DNA from: JADLFV01 sp964471555 | GTDB taxonomy: Bacteria > Planctomycetota > Phycisphaerae > Phycisphaerales > Phycisphaeraceae | Direction: 5' to 3' | Assembly: GCA_964471555.1 (NCBI GenBank) | Contig: CAYYGM010000006.1 | Location: forward strand, 1-64,000 | DNA length: 64,000 bases | Part shown: positions 42,493 through 52,608 of the stretch, one piece after another | Layout of the letters: each line of letters opens with the position of its first letter | Numbering within the stretch: the first letter of the stretch is position 1 | The notes under the pieces: model-generated | The model's database searches: none | What the model was told of the DNA's origin: nothing | Seen by the model: only the letters and a program-made list of their open reading frames with translations | Position numbers and translations under genes: made by a program

Positions 42493-43185
42493 TCAAACTC
42501 CCCGCATCTGCGGATCCCAGATCAGTTTGTGCAACTGCACCTGCACCCGCACCGGCAGGCCGTCGGTCAGCACCCATTGCGACAAATCGCGCAGCGACAG
42601 CCCCGTACTGCCCGGCAGTTCCTTGCCCTGCGGCACATCATGCACCGCGCTGACCAGCACGGCCGCCACACGCTGGGCCAGGTTGTGCTCGGCAAGCACG
42701 TTTTTCATCCAGTCATAGTCGTCGCGATCGCACAGCACGAACTTCACTTCGTCGTGCTGCGCCAAATGCTCGATGTTCGACCACAGGTTGCGCTCGACTT
42801 GCCCGCTGCCGGGGGTCTTCAGATCCATGATGCGCACCACGCGCCGATCGCAGGGCGAAATGTCGCACGCCCCGCTGGTTTCCAGCAGCACGGTGTAACC
42901 GGCATCACACAAGCGGACCATCAGTGGATGCACGGCCGGTTGCAGCAGCGGTTCGCCGCCCGTGACCTCCACCAGCCGACAACCGCGGCCGATCTTCTGA
43001 ACTTCCGCCAGCACCTGCTCGATGCTCCACGCGCGCCCCTCATAAAACGCATACTCCGTATCGCAATACCCGCAGCGCAGATGGCAGCCGGTCAGACGCA
43101 CGAACACGCACGGCTCACCCGCCCGGGTGCTCTCACCCTGGATGGAAAAGAAAATCTCGTTGATCTTCAACGTCTGGGCCATCAT
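42493..43185 (-). CDS. queE: 7-carboxy-7-deazaguanine synthase QueE
   Basis: The 230-residue radical SAM enzyme makes 7-carboxy-7-deazaguanine, the step after QueD. The cluster motif CHLRCGYCDTEYAF has Cys at about 34, 38 and 41. The N-terminal EIFFSIQGESTRAGEP and the TGGEPLLQP motif are typical. Two consecutive ATGs (43185, 43182) could start it. The frame extends further upstream only through repeat DNA, so a longer protein is unlikely. Confidence 0.93.
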   Translation of the reverse strand: MMAQTLKINEIFFSIQGESTRAGEPCVFVRLTGCHLRCGYCDTEYAFYEGRAWSIEQVLAEVQKIGRGCRLVEVTGGEPLLQPAVHPLMVRLCDAGYTVLLETSGACDISPCDRRVVRIMDLKTPGSGQVERNLWSNIEHLAQHDEVKFVLCDRDDYDWMKNVLAEHNLAQRVAAVLVSAVHDVPQGKELPGSTGLSLRDLSQWVLTDGLPVRVQVQLHKLIWDPQMRGV

Positions 43186-43201
43186 CAAAACTCGGTGTTC
43201 T

Positions 43202-43490
43202 GCCACGAAGGCACGAAGGACACGAAGATAACAACATCGAAACAAGGCAACCGCGGATAAACGCAGATAAACGCGGATCAGGATTTGCCACGGATGAACA
43301 CGGATGCCCACGGATGTGTTGAAAAAACGCTGTGTTGCATCCGTGCCTATCCGTGTTCATCCGTGGCTGAACTCTTTTCTAATCTGCGTTCATCTGCGTC
43401 CCATCCGCGTCCATCTGCGTTCTAAATCTTGACACAATCTGCGTCATCTGCGGCTCCTGTCCTGCTTCGTGTCCTTCGTGCCTTCGCGGC
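43202..43490. repeat. triple nested inverted repeat
   Basis: Three inverted repeats are stacked. The outermost arms 43202-43227 and 43465-43490 (CACGAAGG units) match at 25 of 26. A middle pair, about 43249-43278 and 43382-43453, carries ACGCGGATAA/ATCTGCGTTC units, with extra units on the right. The innermost arms 43287-43316 and 43338-43367 (ACGGATGAAC units) match at 27 of 30. The array fills the whole 309-bp gap between folK and queE. Confidence 0.88.
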
Positions 43491-43494
43491 GTAT

Positions 43495-43995
43495 TCATTT
43501 CTTCAACTCATCAAACAGTTCGTGCACTGTCCTGCCCAGCACCGGGTGCGTCATCTCACCGGCCACATCGCACAACGGTCGCAACACGAACTCGCGCTGG
43601 TGCATGCGCGGGTGCGGCACGGTCAGCCCCGGCTCGTCGATCACCTGTTGATCGTACAGCAGCAGATCCAGGTCCAATGTGCGCGGCTCGTTGTGCCGGC
43701 GACTCTGCCGCTGCGGCCGGCCTGCCGCGCGCTCGATGGCCTGTAACTGATCGATCAACTCCAGCGGAGACAGGGCGGTCTCGAAGCGCACCGCCGTATT
43801 GAGATACTTGCCCTGCCCGGGGGGCCCACCCACGGGGTCCGTCTCGTAAACACCGCCCTCGGTAAATTTACAACCACTTTTACTATCAGGCTTTACGTCG
43901 CCATCCCCCAATCGCTGTAAGGCCTCGACCGCCTGCCGCACGTACCGGGCCCGGTCACCGAGGTTGGAGCCGATACCGATGCAGACGGTTGCCAT
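43495..43995 (-). CDS. folK: 2-amino-4-hydroxy-6-hydroxymethyldihydropteridine pyrophosphokinase
   Basis: The 166-residue folate-synthesis kinase starts at ATG 43995 with VCIGIGSNLGDR. The HPPK signature RTLDLDLLLYDQQVI carries the magnesium-binding Asp pair, and LTVPHPRMHQREFVLRPL is the family-typical loop. It is a single-domain protein, not fused to FolB or FolP. The gene is divergent from cysH. A longer open frame upstream is antisense to cysH and not coding. Confidence 0.92.
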   Translation of the reverse strand: MATVCIGIGSNLGDRARYVRQAVEALQRLGDGDVKPDSKSGCKFTEGGVYETDPVGGPPGQGKYLNTAVRFETALSPLELIDQLQAIERAAGRPQRQSRRHNEPRTLDLDLLLYDQQVIDEPGLTVPHPRMHQREFVLRPLCDVAGEMTHPVLGRTVHELFDELKK

Positions 43996-44059
43996 GGCTT
44001 TATTCTCGCTAGAATGATTCGTTTCCGCCAGCATACCCTCAACCCCACCGATTGGACCC

Positions 44060-44809
44060 ATGAGCCCAACCGCCGCCATAGACCTCGACCTGTCCGCCGC
44101 CAACGCCCAACTGGAAGGCAAGTCCGCCGCCGACGTCGTGCGCTGGGCGGCTGACACCTTCGGCGACGGGCTGGTCATGAGCACCAGCTTCGGCGTGCAA
44201 TCGGCCGTCATGCTGCACCTGGTCACCCGCATCGTCCCCGACATCCCGATCATCTTCATCGACACCGGCTTCCACTTCCTGGATACCTACCGCTTTGCCG
44301 ACCAACTCACGCAGCAGTTGAAGCTGAACCTGAAGGTCTATCAGGCCCCGCACTCTTCCGCCTGGACCATCGCCCGGCATGGCAAGCTGTGGGAGAGCCA
44401 GAGCATCGATGATCTGAACAAGCTCGACCGCATTCACAAGGTTGAGCCGATGAATCGCGCCTTGCAGGAACTGGGCGCCACCGCCACCCTGGCCGGCCTG
44501 CGCCGCGGGCAGACCGAGCATCGCAAGAACCTGCCGCCCGTCGTGCTGCAGTCCGGCCGCTACAAGGTGCACCCGATTCTCACCTGGTCCAGCAAGGACG
44601 TACACGACTATCTCCAGCAGCACGATCTTCCCTATCACCCGCTGCGCGATGCGGGCTACGCCTCCATCGGCGACTGGTACAACACGCTGCCCCTCCAGGC
44701 CGGTCAACACGAACGTGAGGGCCGCTTCGGCGGACTCAAGCAGGAGTGCGGCCTGCACCTGCCGGAAACCCCGCAGGAAAACGCCTCCCGCGAGTCCAGC
44801 GGTCTGTAG
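44060..44809 (+). CDS. cysH: phosphoadenylylsulfate (PAPS) reductase
   Basis: The 249-residue enzyme reduces activated sulfate to sulfite. The PP-loop is VMSTSFGVQSAVML at about 39-52. The catalytic Cys is in KQECGLH near residue 230. The CC and CxxC motifs that hold the iron-sulfur cluster of APS reductases are absent, so the PAPS-using, thioredoxin-dependent type is indicated. No other sulfate assimilation genes are nearby. The 260-bp gap after it shows nothing recognisable. Confidence 0.9.
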   Translation: MSPTAAIDLDLSAANAQLEGKSAADVVRWAADTFGDGLVMSTSFGVQSAVMLHLVTRIVPDIPIIFIDTGFHFLDTYRFADQLTQQLKLNLKVYQAPHSSAWTIARHGKLWESQSIDDLNKLDRIHKVEPMNRALQELGATATLAGLRRGQTEHRKNLPPVVLQSGRYKVHPILTWSSKDVHDYLQQHDLPYHPLRDAGYASIGDWYNTLPLQAGQHEREGRFGGLKQECGLHLPETPQENASRESSGL

Positions 44810-45069
44810 CCCGGGGAAAGCAAGTGCGTTTGAATCACCGTTCTTGACCAGCCCGATCACAAGGGTGATACTGGCCAACCGTCGCTGACCGTTGGGCTTG
44901 CGCCATGTGCGTCGTGGCCGCTATGGCAACAACCGCAGCAGTCAGCCCCGTCTTCAAGTGCCTCGACATGAGGGAGGAATATTCACTGACCGCGGCTGTT
45001 CACAGCGACCTGGCCTGAACATGCTCTGATGTCACCTTCGAGAAACCCATGCTGATGAGGGAGCAAACG

Positions 45070-48000
45070 ATGAAATGCACGTCCAGACTCGTCATGATCA
45101 TGCTTGCGGGCCTTTTCGCCTGTTCATCGGTAGCGGATCTGGAGGAAAACTTTCGTAATACGCCTCCGGACTCGGCCCGGGCCCACACCTGGTGGCATTG
45201 GATGGACGGCCATGTCACCGCCGAAGGCATCACCGCCGACCTGGAAGCCATGAAACAGGCCGGCCTGGGCGGGTTCCAGGCTTTTGCCGTCGGCCGCTAT
45301 TTCCCCTCGGGGCCGGTGCAATACATGAGCGATCAGTGGCGACAATTGATGCGCCACGCCGTCGCGGAGGCTGATCGCCTGGGTTTAGAGATGTGCATGC
45401 ACAACTGCGCCGGATGGTCGAGCAGCGGCGGGCCGTGGATCACGCCGGAGTATTCGATGAAGAAGGTGGTCTGGAGCGAAACTCGCCTGGAAGGTTCGGC
45501 CGAGTTCGACGGGCAACTGCAGCAACCGGAAACAGTGGCGGATTTTTACCGGGATATCGCTGTATTTGCCTTCCCCACGCCGCGCGGCGAGTTGGAGGGG
45601 GAGGGCTTTCGCCTCAGCGACTGGCGGACCAAAGCCGGCTATGAAACGGCTGGTGATAAGAAAAACGGTCTGCAGCCGGACGACCGCGCCGTGGATCCCG
45701 GCGACGTCATTGCGCTGCAGGATGTCATCGACCTGAGCGAGCGGATGGACGAATCGGGGCGACTGCGATGGCAACCGCCGGCCGGCCGGTGGACGGTGCT
45801 GCGTATGGGCTACACCAGCACGGGCAAACAGAACGCCCCAGCCCAGGATTCAGGTCGCGGTCTGGAGTGCGACAAGCTGGACAAGCAGGCGGCGGAGCTG
45901 CACTGGCAAAACAGCGTACAGAAAGTGATCGACGACGCTGGTCCGCTTGCGGGCAGGGTCTTCAACAACGTGCTGATCGACAGCTACGAGATGGGTTGTC
46001 AGAACTGGACCGCGAGCATGGGTGAAGATTTTCGTGAGCGCATGGGTTACGACCTGACGCCCTACCTGCCCGCCTTGACCGGCCGCGTGGTGGACAGCGT
46101 CGAGGTGAGCGAGCGGTTCCTGTGGGACTTTCGCAAAGTGATTGCGGACCTGTTCACCGAAAACTACTTTGGGTATTTCGCCGAGATGGCCCATCGTAAC
46201 GGTTTGATGCTTTCCATCGAACCCTACGGCAACGGCAACTTCAACGACTTCTGTGTAGCGGATCAGGCAGACATTCCCATGGGTGAATGGTGGGCCCAGG
46301 CCAGTGAAGGCTGGCATCACTGGTCGGGCAAGCTGTCGGCCTCCGCGATGCACGTCAACGGCCACAAATACGTGGGAGCCGAGGCCTTCACCGCCGGCGG
46401 GGCCATGGCCGGATTCGTCAATCACCCCTTCCTGCTCAAGTCACAAGGCGATTACTTTTTCTGCCAAGGCGTCAACCGCTTCATCTTCCATACCCATGTG
46501 CATCAGCCGTGGCTGAATGTGCTGCCGGGCATGACCATGGGGCCATGGGGCGGCCAGTACAACCGCAACAACACCTGGTTCCTCAAGGGCCGAGCCTGGC
46601 TGGACTACGTGGCCCGTTGCCAGTACCTGTTGCAGGAAGGCCGCTTCGTAGCGGATTTGTGCTATTTAACAGGAGAACAATCGCCCCAACAGGCTGTGAC
46701 ACGGCAAGCACTCAACCCGGCCCCGCCGGTTGGATATGACTACGATTTCTGCTCGTACGAGAGCTTCAGGCGAATGACTGTTCAAGATGGCGAACTGGCC
46801 CTGCCCAGCGGGATGCGCTACCGCCTGCTGGTGCTGCCGGTTGGCCCGATGCGACCGGCCATGTTGAGCCAGGTGCGCGATCTGGTCAGGACTGGAGCCA
46901 CGGTCTATGGCTCGGCGCCGCTGTGCTCGCCGAGTCTTGAAAATTACCCGGCCTGCGATCAACAGGTGCAGGCCCTGGCCGACGAGCTTTGGGGCGCCGA
47001 TCGCACGGCGGAGGGCGAACGCCAGGTGGGCAAAGGCAAGGTCGTCTGGGGCCGGCCGCTGGATGAAGTTCTGGCCGCGATCAACCTCCCACCCGACTTT
47101 GCATTCACTGGTGGCGTCAGCGGTCTGCCCACCGAATATCCGGGCAACGGCATTGAATACATCCATCGCCGCATCGACGACGCGGAAGTGTATTTCATCT
47201 CCAACCAGAACCATTGCACCAACAGCATTCAGGCAATCTTCCGCGTTACGGGCCGACGTCCTCAGCTTTGGCATCCGGACACCGGCAAGATCGAGCAGAT
47301 GCGGATGTATTCGTTCACCGGGGACGGGCTGACGATGGTGCCACTGACGCTGGACCCGGCAGGATCGGTCTTCGTGGTGTTCCGCGAGTCGGGCGACGAT
47401 CCGGCGAGGATCGAGTCCGTGAGCCTGGAAGAGGCAGCCTCCGCTCCGCCACCGCCGACCCTGCAAATCCGCAGCGCTGTTTACGGCAACTTGGCTGCCG
47501 ACTCGCAGCAGCAGGTCGATGTCACAAAGCAGATTCAGGCCATGGTCAACGATGGCAACCGATTGCAGGTCAAAGCCGACAACAATTTGGCGGGTGACCC
47601 TGCATCGGGCGTGGTAAAAAGCCTGAAGGTGGAATACACCTACGACGGCGTGGATAACGTAATCTCAGTCCGCGAGGGCCAGGTACTGATCCTGCCGCTG
47701 ACCATGGTCATCGATGAGCCCGGTTACCAGATCACCAACCAGAACGGTCAGCCCGTGCTGATCGCCCAGCGCAACGGGCGCTACCAGGTGCGGAAGGCCG
47801 ATGGCCTGACCGTCAGCCTGACGGTGAATGATCTGGCCGCGCCGACGACACTTGAGGGACCGTGGACGCTGCATTTGCCCAAGGGCTGGGTCGCGCCGGT
47901 GGTCGAGCAGATCACGCTGGATAAGCTCATCGACTGGTCGCAGCATGAAAACGACGACGTCAAGCACTTCTCCGGCACAGCCACCTATGTTAAGAAGTTT

Positions 48001-48432
48001 GATCTGCCAGCAGCGCCGGCGGCAGACGAAAAGGTGCTGCTCGATCTGGGCCAGGTGCAGATCATGGCCCAGGTGAAGCTCAATGGTCACAATCTGGGTG
48101 TTCTGTGGAAGCCTCCGTTCCGCGTAGAAATCACTGATTTGCTGCAAGTGGGCGATAATACCCTGGAGATCGAGGTGACGAACCTGTGGGTCAATCGCCT
48201 GATCGGAGACTTGCAATATCCCGACGGCGTTCAATGGAAACCCGCCAGCAAGGGCAGAGGCTACCAACCGGTTGACTTTCCGGATTGGCTGAAAGAGGGG
48301 CAGGGTTTACCGGACAACGGCCGACGAACCTTCGTCACCTGGCGACACCACCAGCCGAATTCCCCGCTTGTGCCGTCGGGCTTGATCGGCCCGGTGCGTC
48401 TGATTCACGAGAAGGTTGTGGCAGTGCGCTAA
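45070..48432 (+). CDS. glycoside hydrolase family 106 (alpha-L-rhamnosidase-like)
   Basis: From ATG 45070, with GAGGGAG upstream, the product is 1120 residues with a signal peptide ending near CSSVADL. The GH106 core is visible in HTWWHWMDGHVTAEGITADL, MHNCAGWSSSGGPWI, LIDSYEMGCQNWT, SIEPYGNGNFND and VNRFIFHTHVHQPW. A C-terminal beta-sandwich (KVLLDLGQVQIMAQVKLNGH) ends the protein. The family releases terminal alpha-L-rhamnose from plant or algal polysaccharides such as ulvan or RG-I. It is expected to be periplasmic or outer-membrane associated. Confidence 0.9.
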   Translation: MKCTSRLVMIMLAGLFACSSVADLEENFRNTPPDSARAHTWWHWMDGHVTAEGITADLEAMKQAGLGGFQAFAVGRYFPSGPVQYMSDQWRQLMRHAVAEADRLGLEMCMHNCAGWSSSGGPWITPEYSMKKVVWSETRLEGSAEFDGQLQQPETVADFYRDIAVFAFPTPRGELEGEGFRLSDWRTKAGYETAGDKKNGLQPDDRAVDPGDVIALQDVIDLSERMDESGRLRWQPPAGRWTVLRMGYTSTGKQNAPAQDSGRGLECDKLDKQAAELHWQNSVQKVIDDAGPLAGRVFNNVLIDSYEMGCQNWTASMGEDFRERMGYDLTPYLPALTGRVVDSVEVSERFLWDFRKVIADLFTENYFGYFAEMAHRNGLMLSIEPYGNGNFNDFCVADQADIPMGEWWAQASEGWHHWSGKLSASAMHVNGHKYVGAEAFTAGGAMAGFVNHPFLLKSQGDYFFCQGVNRFIFHTHVHQPWLNVLPGMTMGPWGGQYNRNNTWFLKGRAWLDYVARCQYLLQEGRFVADLCYLTGEQSPQQAVTRQALNPAPPVGYDYDFCSYESFRRMTVQDGELALPSGMRYRLLVLPVGPMRPAMLSQVRDLVRTGATVYGSAPLCSPSLENYPACDQQVQALADELWGADRTAEGERQVGKGKVVWGRPLDEVLAAINLPPDFAFTGGVSGLPTEYPGNGIEYIHRRIDDAEVYFISNQNHCTNSIQAIFRVTGRRPQLWHPDTGKIEQMRMYSFTGDGLTMVPLTLDPAGSVFVVFRESGDDPARIESVSLEEAASAPPPPTLQIRSAVYGNLAADSQQQVDVTKQIQAMVNDGNRLQVKADNNLAGDPASGVVKSLKVEYTYDGVDNVISVREGQVLILPLTMVIDEPGYQITNQNGQPVLIAQRNGRYQVRKADGLTVSLTVNDLAAPTTLEGPWTLHLPKGWVAPVVEQITLDKLIDWSQHENDDVKHFSGTATYVKKFDLPAAPAADEKVLLDLGQVQIMAQVKLNGHNLGVLWKPPFRVEITDLLQVGDNTLEIEVTNLWVNRLIGDLQYPDGVQWKPASKGRGYQPVDFPDWLKEGQGLPDNGRRTFVTWRHHQPNSPLVPSGLIGPVRLIHEKVVAVR

Positions 48433-48658
48433 TACCGGCCAGTGACTTGCAGCGACCATCCGTTCTGCTCCGATGCTCTCGGGGCGGCGTTATGGTATTC
48501 GGCTGATTGGCATGCCGGAACACCTCGGCCTCCCCCATTGCACAACCTCAGAGATGCCCGGTTGTCGCGATGAAACCCGCCTCACAGACCTCTAAACCGC
48601 TTTTTCCCGCCCCGACAGCAAATTTGACTGAACTTCTGTGATTGCTGCCTTTTATCCC

Positions 48659-48686
48659 TTGACCACATTTCTGGAAGGCTTAAAAT
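48659..48686 (+). promoter_or_regulatory. candidate promoter of the second pseudopilin gene
   Basis: TTGACC (48659-48664) and TAAAAT (48681-48686) are 16 bases apart and lie about 80 bases before the ATG, in an AT-rich tract. The rest of the 332-bp gap (48433-48764) between the GH106 gene and the pseudopilin gene shows no other feature. Confidence 0.45.
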
Positions 48687-48764
48687 ATACATACATATAC
48701 GCTTCTTGGTTTCATTGTCATCTCAGTCAAATCTGCGTTTTTCATTTCGCAAAGGACAAGTAAC

Positions 48765-49571
48765 ATGAGACGATCTCACATTGCTTTTACTTTGATTGAG
48801 TTGCTGGTGGTCATCTCCATCATCGCCCTGCTGATTGCGATTCTTCTGCCGGCCCTGGAACACGCCCGGGAGAGCGGTCGCCAGATCACCTGTGCCGCCT
48901 ACCTGCGCGGTATCAACGGTGGAGCCACCGCCTACTCCGTGGACAATCATGATACGTTCCCCTTTCAATGGGCTGGCGGCAGTGGTCACCCATCCTTCAG
49001 CACCTGGGTAGTCAACAAGCCCCTGGGTTTCTATAGCTACCTGCCTTCCTGGATCGGCCTGGTTCACAAGTACGTCACCGGCACTGTCGCCACCTTCACT
49101 TGTCCCACTGCGGAGCGATTCGATGTGATTGACACCGGCCTGGCTCCTGACGCGGACAACCGCTTCACCTACGTCGCCAACGGCGTTACCGCCACTTTCG
49201 GCGACACTGGTATCTATCGAAACACCCACATCGTCACCTACCGGGACGACGTACGCATCACCGGCGGCTCCGTCCTGCGCCCGCACTGGGGGGCTAGTTC
49301 AGATCCCTCCCTCGACGCGCCGGGGTGGTCAGGCTGGTACTACTACAGCTCGGCCGGTCATCCCATCACCGATCGACCTCACGGATATTTCGGCACCGAT
49401 GACGGCGGACAGAATCTCGCCCGACTCGACGGCAGCACGCAATTCGAAAGCTTCAGAGACATCACCAGCCTCGACTTCGGACTGCTCATCTACGGTGAAG
49501 ACACCGTCGAGCCAAAGGTCAGTAGTTACACATCGCCCGCCAGACATGGCGAAGTCGTGGCTGACGACTGA
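48765..49571 (+). CDS. type II secretion pseudopilin-like protein (prepilin N-terminus), paralogue
   Basis: The 268-residue protein opens MRRSHIAFTLIELLVVISI, a prepilin cleavage and methylation motif with the hydrophobic pilin helix. It aligns with the 29075-29932 protein over its length: QITCA, the second Cys in FTCPTAERF, YVANGV, GIYRNTH, PGWSGW, RPHGYF and a nearly identical C-terminal SYTSPARHGEVVADD. An AAAGGA box precedes the ATG. Each paralogue sits beside accessory secreted-protein genes, so duplication and relocation are likely. Confidence 0.85.
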   Translation: MRRSHIAFTLIELLVVISIIALLIAILLPALEHARESGRQITCAAYLRGINGGATAYSVDNHDTFPFQWAGGSGHPSFSTWVVNKPLGFYSYLPSWIGLVHKYVTGTVATFTCPTAERFDVIDTGLAPDADNRFTYVANGVTATFGDTGIYRNTHIVTYRDDVRITGGSVLRPHWGASSDPSLDAPGWSGWYYYSSAGHPITDRPHGYFGTDDGGQNLARLDGSTQFESFRDITSLDFGLLIYGEDTVEPKVSSYTSPARHGEVVADD

Positions 49572-49819
49572 ACCACCGCCGGCCGACCACACGGTGAACC
49601 ATTTGCAGTTCTGCGTTATCGGTGCGTTTTTTGCCTCCGCGATATCAGCCACTGTCCATCTGGCTAACAACAGGCATCAATCATCTTCTGTCTATTCTTT
49701 GCTGCGGCGTGTTGCAACCAGGATGAAGCTCGATGCCAGTTGCTCTACTCTGTCATTGTCGGTCAACGCCGCAAAAAGAGGGCGGGTTTCTTTCAATCAG
49801 CTTGCGGAAAGGCGAACCC

Positions 49820-50370
49820 ATGAAACGGACGGCAGCGCGATGGACGTTGTGGCCGGCAGCGGTCGTGTTGGCATGCAGCGTCGTATCCAATGCCCCAGCC
49901 GAGATGGCCGGCATCATCGACATCAGCGCCACCGTCACTGAACTGCACATCAACTGCTCCGAGTCACGAGATCAACTCAAACTGATCGAGCTATTGCCCT
50001 TCCAGGAATATGACAGCGCATCGAATACGCCCGCAGTCGTCTGGCAGGGCCGCGGGCAATCGCAGATCACCATCGACCGCTGCCAGGACCAATGGGACCG
50101 CATCTACAACAAGTTCTGCTGGTGGATGCTGAGTCCGGCTCGCCCCTCGGCCATGCTCGCTACGTCACCGACCTTTCCGCCACCACCCGTCCTAACGCTT
50201 CCGCCCACCTGGCTCGCCCCAAGTCCATCAAGGGCCTGACCTGCATCTTGGACATCGATGACGCCATCGACCTGGGCGTCACATATGTCAACGACAACAT
50301 CTGCATCTGCATCCAGAACATCATCGATGTCGGCAACGAAGATCCCGAGGCGGTGTATGAATGGAGATGA
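49820..50370 (+). pseudogene. DUF5722-like secreted protein, frameshifted and truncated (N-terminal part)
   Basis: A signal peptide at ATG 49820 (about residues 12-27) leads into a mixed domain. The frame reads well to RIYNKF at about 50116, then is wrong. Dropping to the next frame restores LLVDAESGSPLGHARYVTDL and KGLTCILDIDDAIDLGVTYV, which I recognise as DUF5722-like. One lost C in a TTCCTG context would explain the shift. The homologous stretch stops near EAVYEWR (50370). The rest of the expected several-hundred-residue protein is missing. The 250 bases after it show nothing. Confidence 0.6.
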
Positions 50371-50619
50371 CCCCCGTGGCCAAGGCAAGCCGACGGCTGG
50401 TCCGGGTTCGATTGGACTGGGGTGCTTTTGATGGCGCCGAGGCGAATCTGGATGAAGTGCGTTGTCGGTGGGAGGCATCCGCCACGCCTCGGGACCGTCA
50501 GCATGGAGCTGGTTCTCCATTTCAGGCTGAACCAGGACAGAACGACAATATTCAGCCGCCTGCGCGGCAGGTCCGCTGCAATCGAGGGTCAGGCGCCGGC
50601 TCAAGACCTGAAAGAACGC

Positions 50620-51435
50620 TCACCCAACGTTCTCTTGACGCCTGGTGGCTCGGATAACTCGAAAGTTGTTCCGGGCGACCCCGCGGTGAACATCTCCGCG
50701 CCGCCAGCGTGCGACCGGCCTGCCCACCAAACCTGCGATGCCCGTCAGCAGCAGCGTGAGGCTTGTCGGTTCCGGGATGACGGTCAGGATCTCTGAGTAA
50801 CCATAGAGACTGTAGGACAGATGCGGGGGCAGGCCGACGCTCTGAACCCAGTCGGACGTCGTGAGAGTGGACCCTCCCACTGTCACATTCACCGGGGCGC
50901 CCAGTTCGGTTGGCGTTAAGGCATTGCCGAAATACGCTGTCCCCGTCCAGACGATACGGGACTCGGGTAGGCCGGCCTCGGTGACGTTGATCGGCGCATC
51001 GATCGTCCCGTCCCAGAGATCAGCCGTGTTGTCGGCGACCTTGACGCCGTCCAGCCGGAAGAGGGGCGGTGAGTTTGCGTCCACCGGGAGCCGGCCGCTC
51101 GAGTTCGCCGCGACCGTCGGCGTGGAGCCGAGCGCAAACCACGTCACGTCGGCGCCGTTGTAGGTCAACCCGGCTGCCGTGTTGTCGACGAACGCGTCGT
51201 AGTCGGCGATGTTGCTCGATGTCGCGTTCCGGCCGCCGTCGGTGACAAAGATGATGCGGAACTGGTCGCCGGGGTTGAGGCCGGCCGGGGTCATGATGTT
51301 GATCGCCTCGGCCGGGAGCGCGGACCAAAGCCCGACCATCAGCGTGAGCAGGGTCAAGCGAACGCACTGTGCGGTCATGGGGACGAGAAAGGCGCGATTC
51401 TGCACGATGTCGCGCGCGAACAAAACGCGTTTCAT
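50620..51435 (-). CDS. PEP-CTERM sorting-domain protein
   Basis: The 271-residue exported protein starts at ATG 51435 with AAGGAG upstream and a signal peptide ending near PAEAI. The C-terminal VIPEPTSLTLLLTGIAGLVG is a PEP-CTERM motif and hydrophobic segment, followed by a basic RRARWRRG-like tail and about 25 extra residues that are unusual. Such proteins are exported, processed at the PEP site and linked to extracellular polymer. The passenger domain is unrecognised. Confidence 0.82.
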   Translation of the reverse strand: MKRVLFARDIVQNRAFLVPMTAQCVRLTLLTLMVGLWSALPAEAINIMTPAGLNPGDQFRIIFVTDGGRNATSSNIADYDAFVDNTAAGLTYNGADVTWFALGSTPTVAANSSGRLPVDANSPPLFRLDGVKVADNTADLWDGTIDAPINVTEAGLPESRIVWTGTAYFGNALTPTELGAPVNVTVGGSTLTTSDWVQSVGLPPHLSYSLYGYSEILTVIPEPTSLTLLLTGIAGLVGRPVARWRRGDVHRGVARNNFRVIRATRRQENVG

Positions 51436-51881
51436 GGATGCTCCTTCCCGGCATGATTCCGGGGATGCAGGAAAATGGTCTGGGAAAGAAAAGGGGACAT
51501 TCCGGACATTCTACTTTTCTCACTCATCCTGCTTTTCTCACATATCGAGCGATCCTCCTTTGGAACCGAACGGGCGGGTTCAGCCACGCCGCGAAGCGCA
51601 GCCGAGCGGCGTCGGCTGCAACCCGTTGTTAGCTGGCCACAACACTTTCACCGTTCTGGACCGACATTTCCTGGTTGACCTCGCTCGGCTCCTCCGTCGG
51701 GCCGCGTCCCGCTATTGTAACAGCACCCCCCCCCGTTGCGCCTACCCCGTTTTCGAGTTTTTCCGGCTCTGAGCGATGAAACGAACTGCCCGGTGCATGC
51801 CAGGGTGGCTTTTCGGTCTCGTATCCTGGGATCCCCTGGCGCCATCGTGACGGGAGCCATTCTGAGGGGCTTGTCGGGCCA

Positions 51882-52600
51882 TCATGAAGGCGCCATGACG
51901 GCGACCGCACGCAGGCGCTGGATGCGATCCGGGATGGCGGCCAACAGCCTGCGCGGGACCGCCACCTCGGCCATCTGGAAGAACACCTACTTCGAATGAC
52001 GCACCACCTTCGCCCCGATCTTGATCAGCTTCTCCCGCAGCGTCGTCATCGCCCAGTGCTTCACGGGAGCAGGCAGCACCAGCCGTCGCAGGAAGTTGCC
52101 CAGGTTGTACGCCAGGGCGAACAACTGCAATCGCACCTGGTTGCCCACAAAGTCGTGGCACGAGAGCTTGGTCCACTTGACCGCGTTCTTGCCTTCCTTG
52201 ATCCACTGCTCCGCTGTGCCGCGCTGGTTGTAGAACCGCACGACCCGCTTGCACCGCCAGGGCAGGTTCGTCACGATGAAACCAACGCGGGGGAACAGTT
52301 CGCCCTGGTGCCATTCAACCTTGGCCACGACACGGCGGGCCTTGTCCCAACTGGCGGCCTGGTACATGAAGTCGTGGTAGCGCACCACCGGCTTGGTCGG
52401 CGGGCGACCCACAGGCCGGGCCAGCCAGTGCTTGATTTCCCGCTCCAGCACGGCGTTTGACTTCAACCGGATCGTTTATCCGTAGTGCTCGGCTTGTAGA
52501 AATACGTACAACTCCGGGATGGCGAACGCCGCATCACCGCGGAAGTACTTGCGGATGTCCAGGTCGCGGTAACGCGCCACCACCGGCTCCAACCCTTCAC
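51882..52600 (-). pseudogene. IS1380-type transposase remnant with nonsense mutations
   Basis: The minus strand encodes the C-terminal half of an IS1380-family DDE transposase: LEPVVARYRDLDIRKYFRGD, VGRPPTKPVVRYHDF, RFYNQRGTAEQWIKEGKN, FALAYNLGNFLRRL and VAVPRRLLAAIPDRIQRLR. It lacks the N-terminal half. In-frame stops break it after AEHYG (near 52478) and after VVRHSK (51987-51989), each one base from a sense codon. No terminal inverted repeats are evident. It cannot move. Confidence 0.82.
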
Positions 52601-52608
52601 GCAAGAAA

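Noticed and set aside
43202..43490. Possible CRISPR array
   Set aside because: The short units look repetitive, but they are degenerate, lack unique spacers of constant length and are arranged as inverted arms. No cas genes are present in the window.
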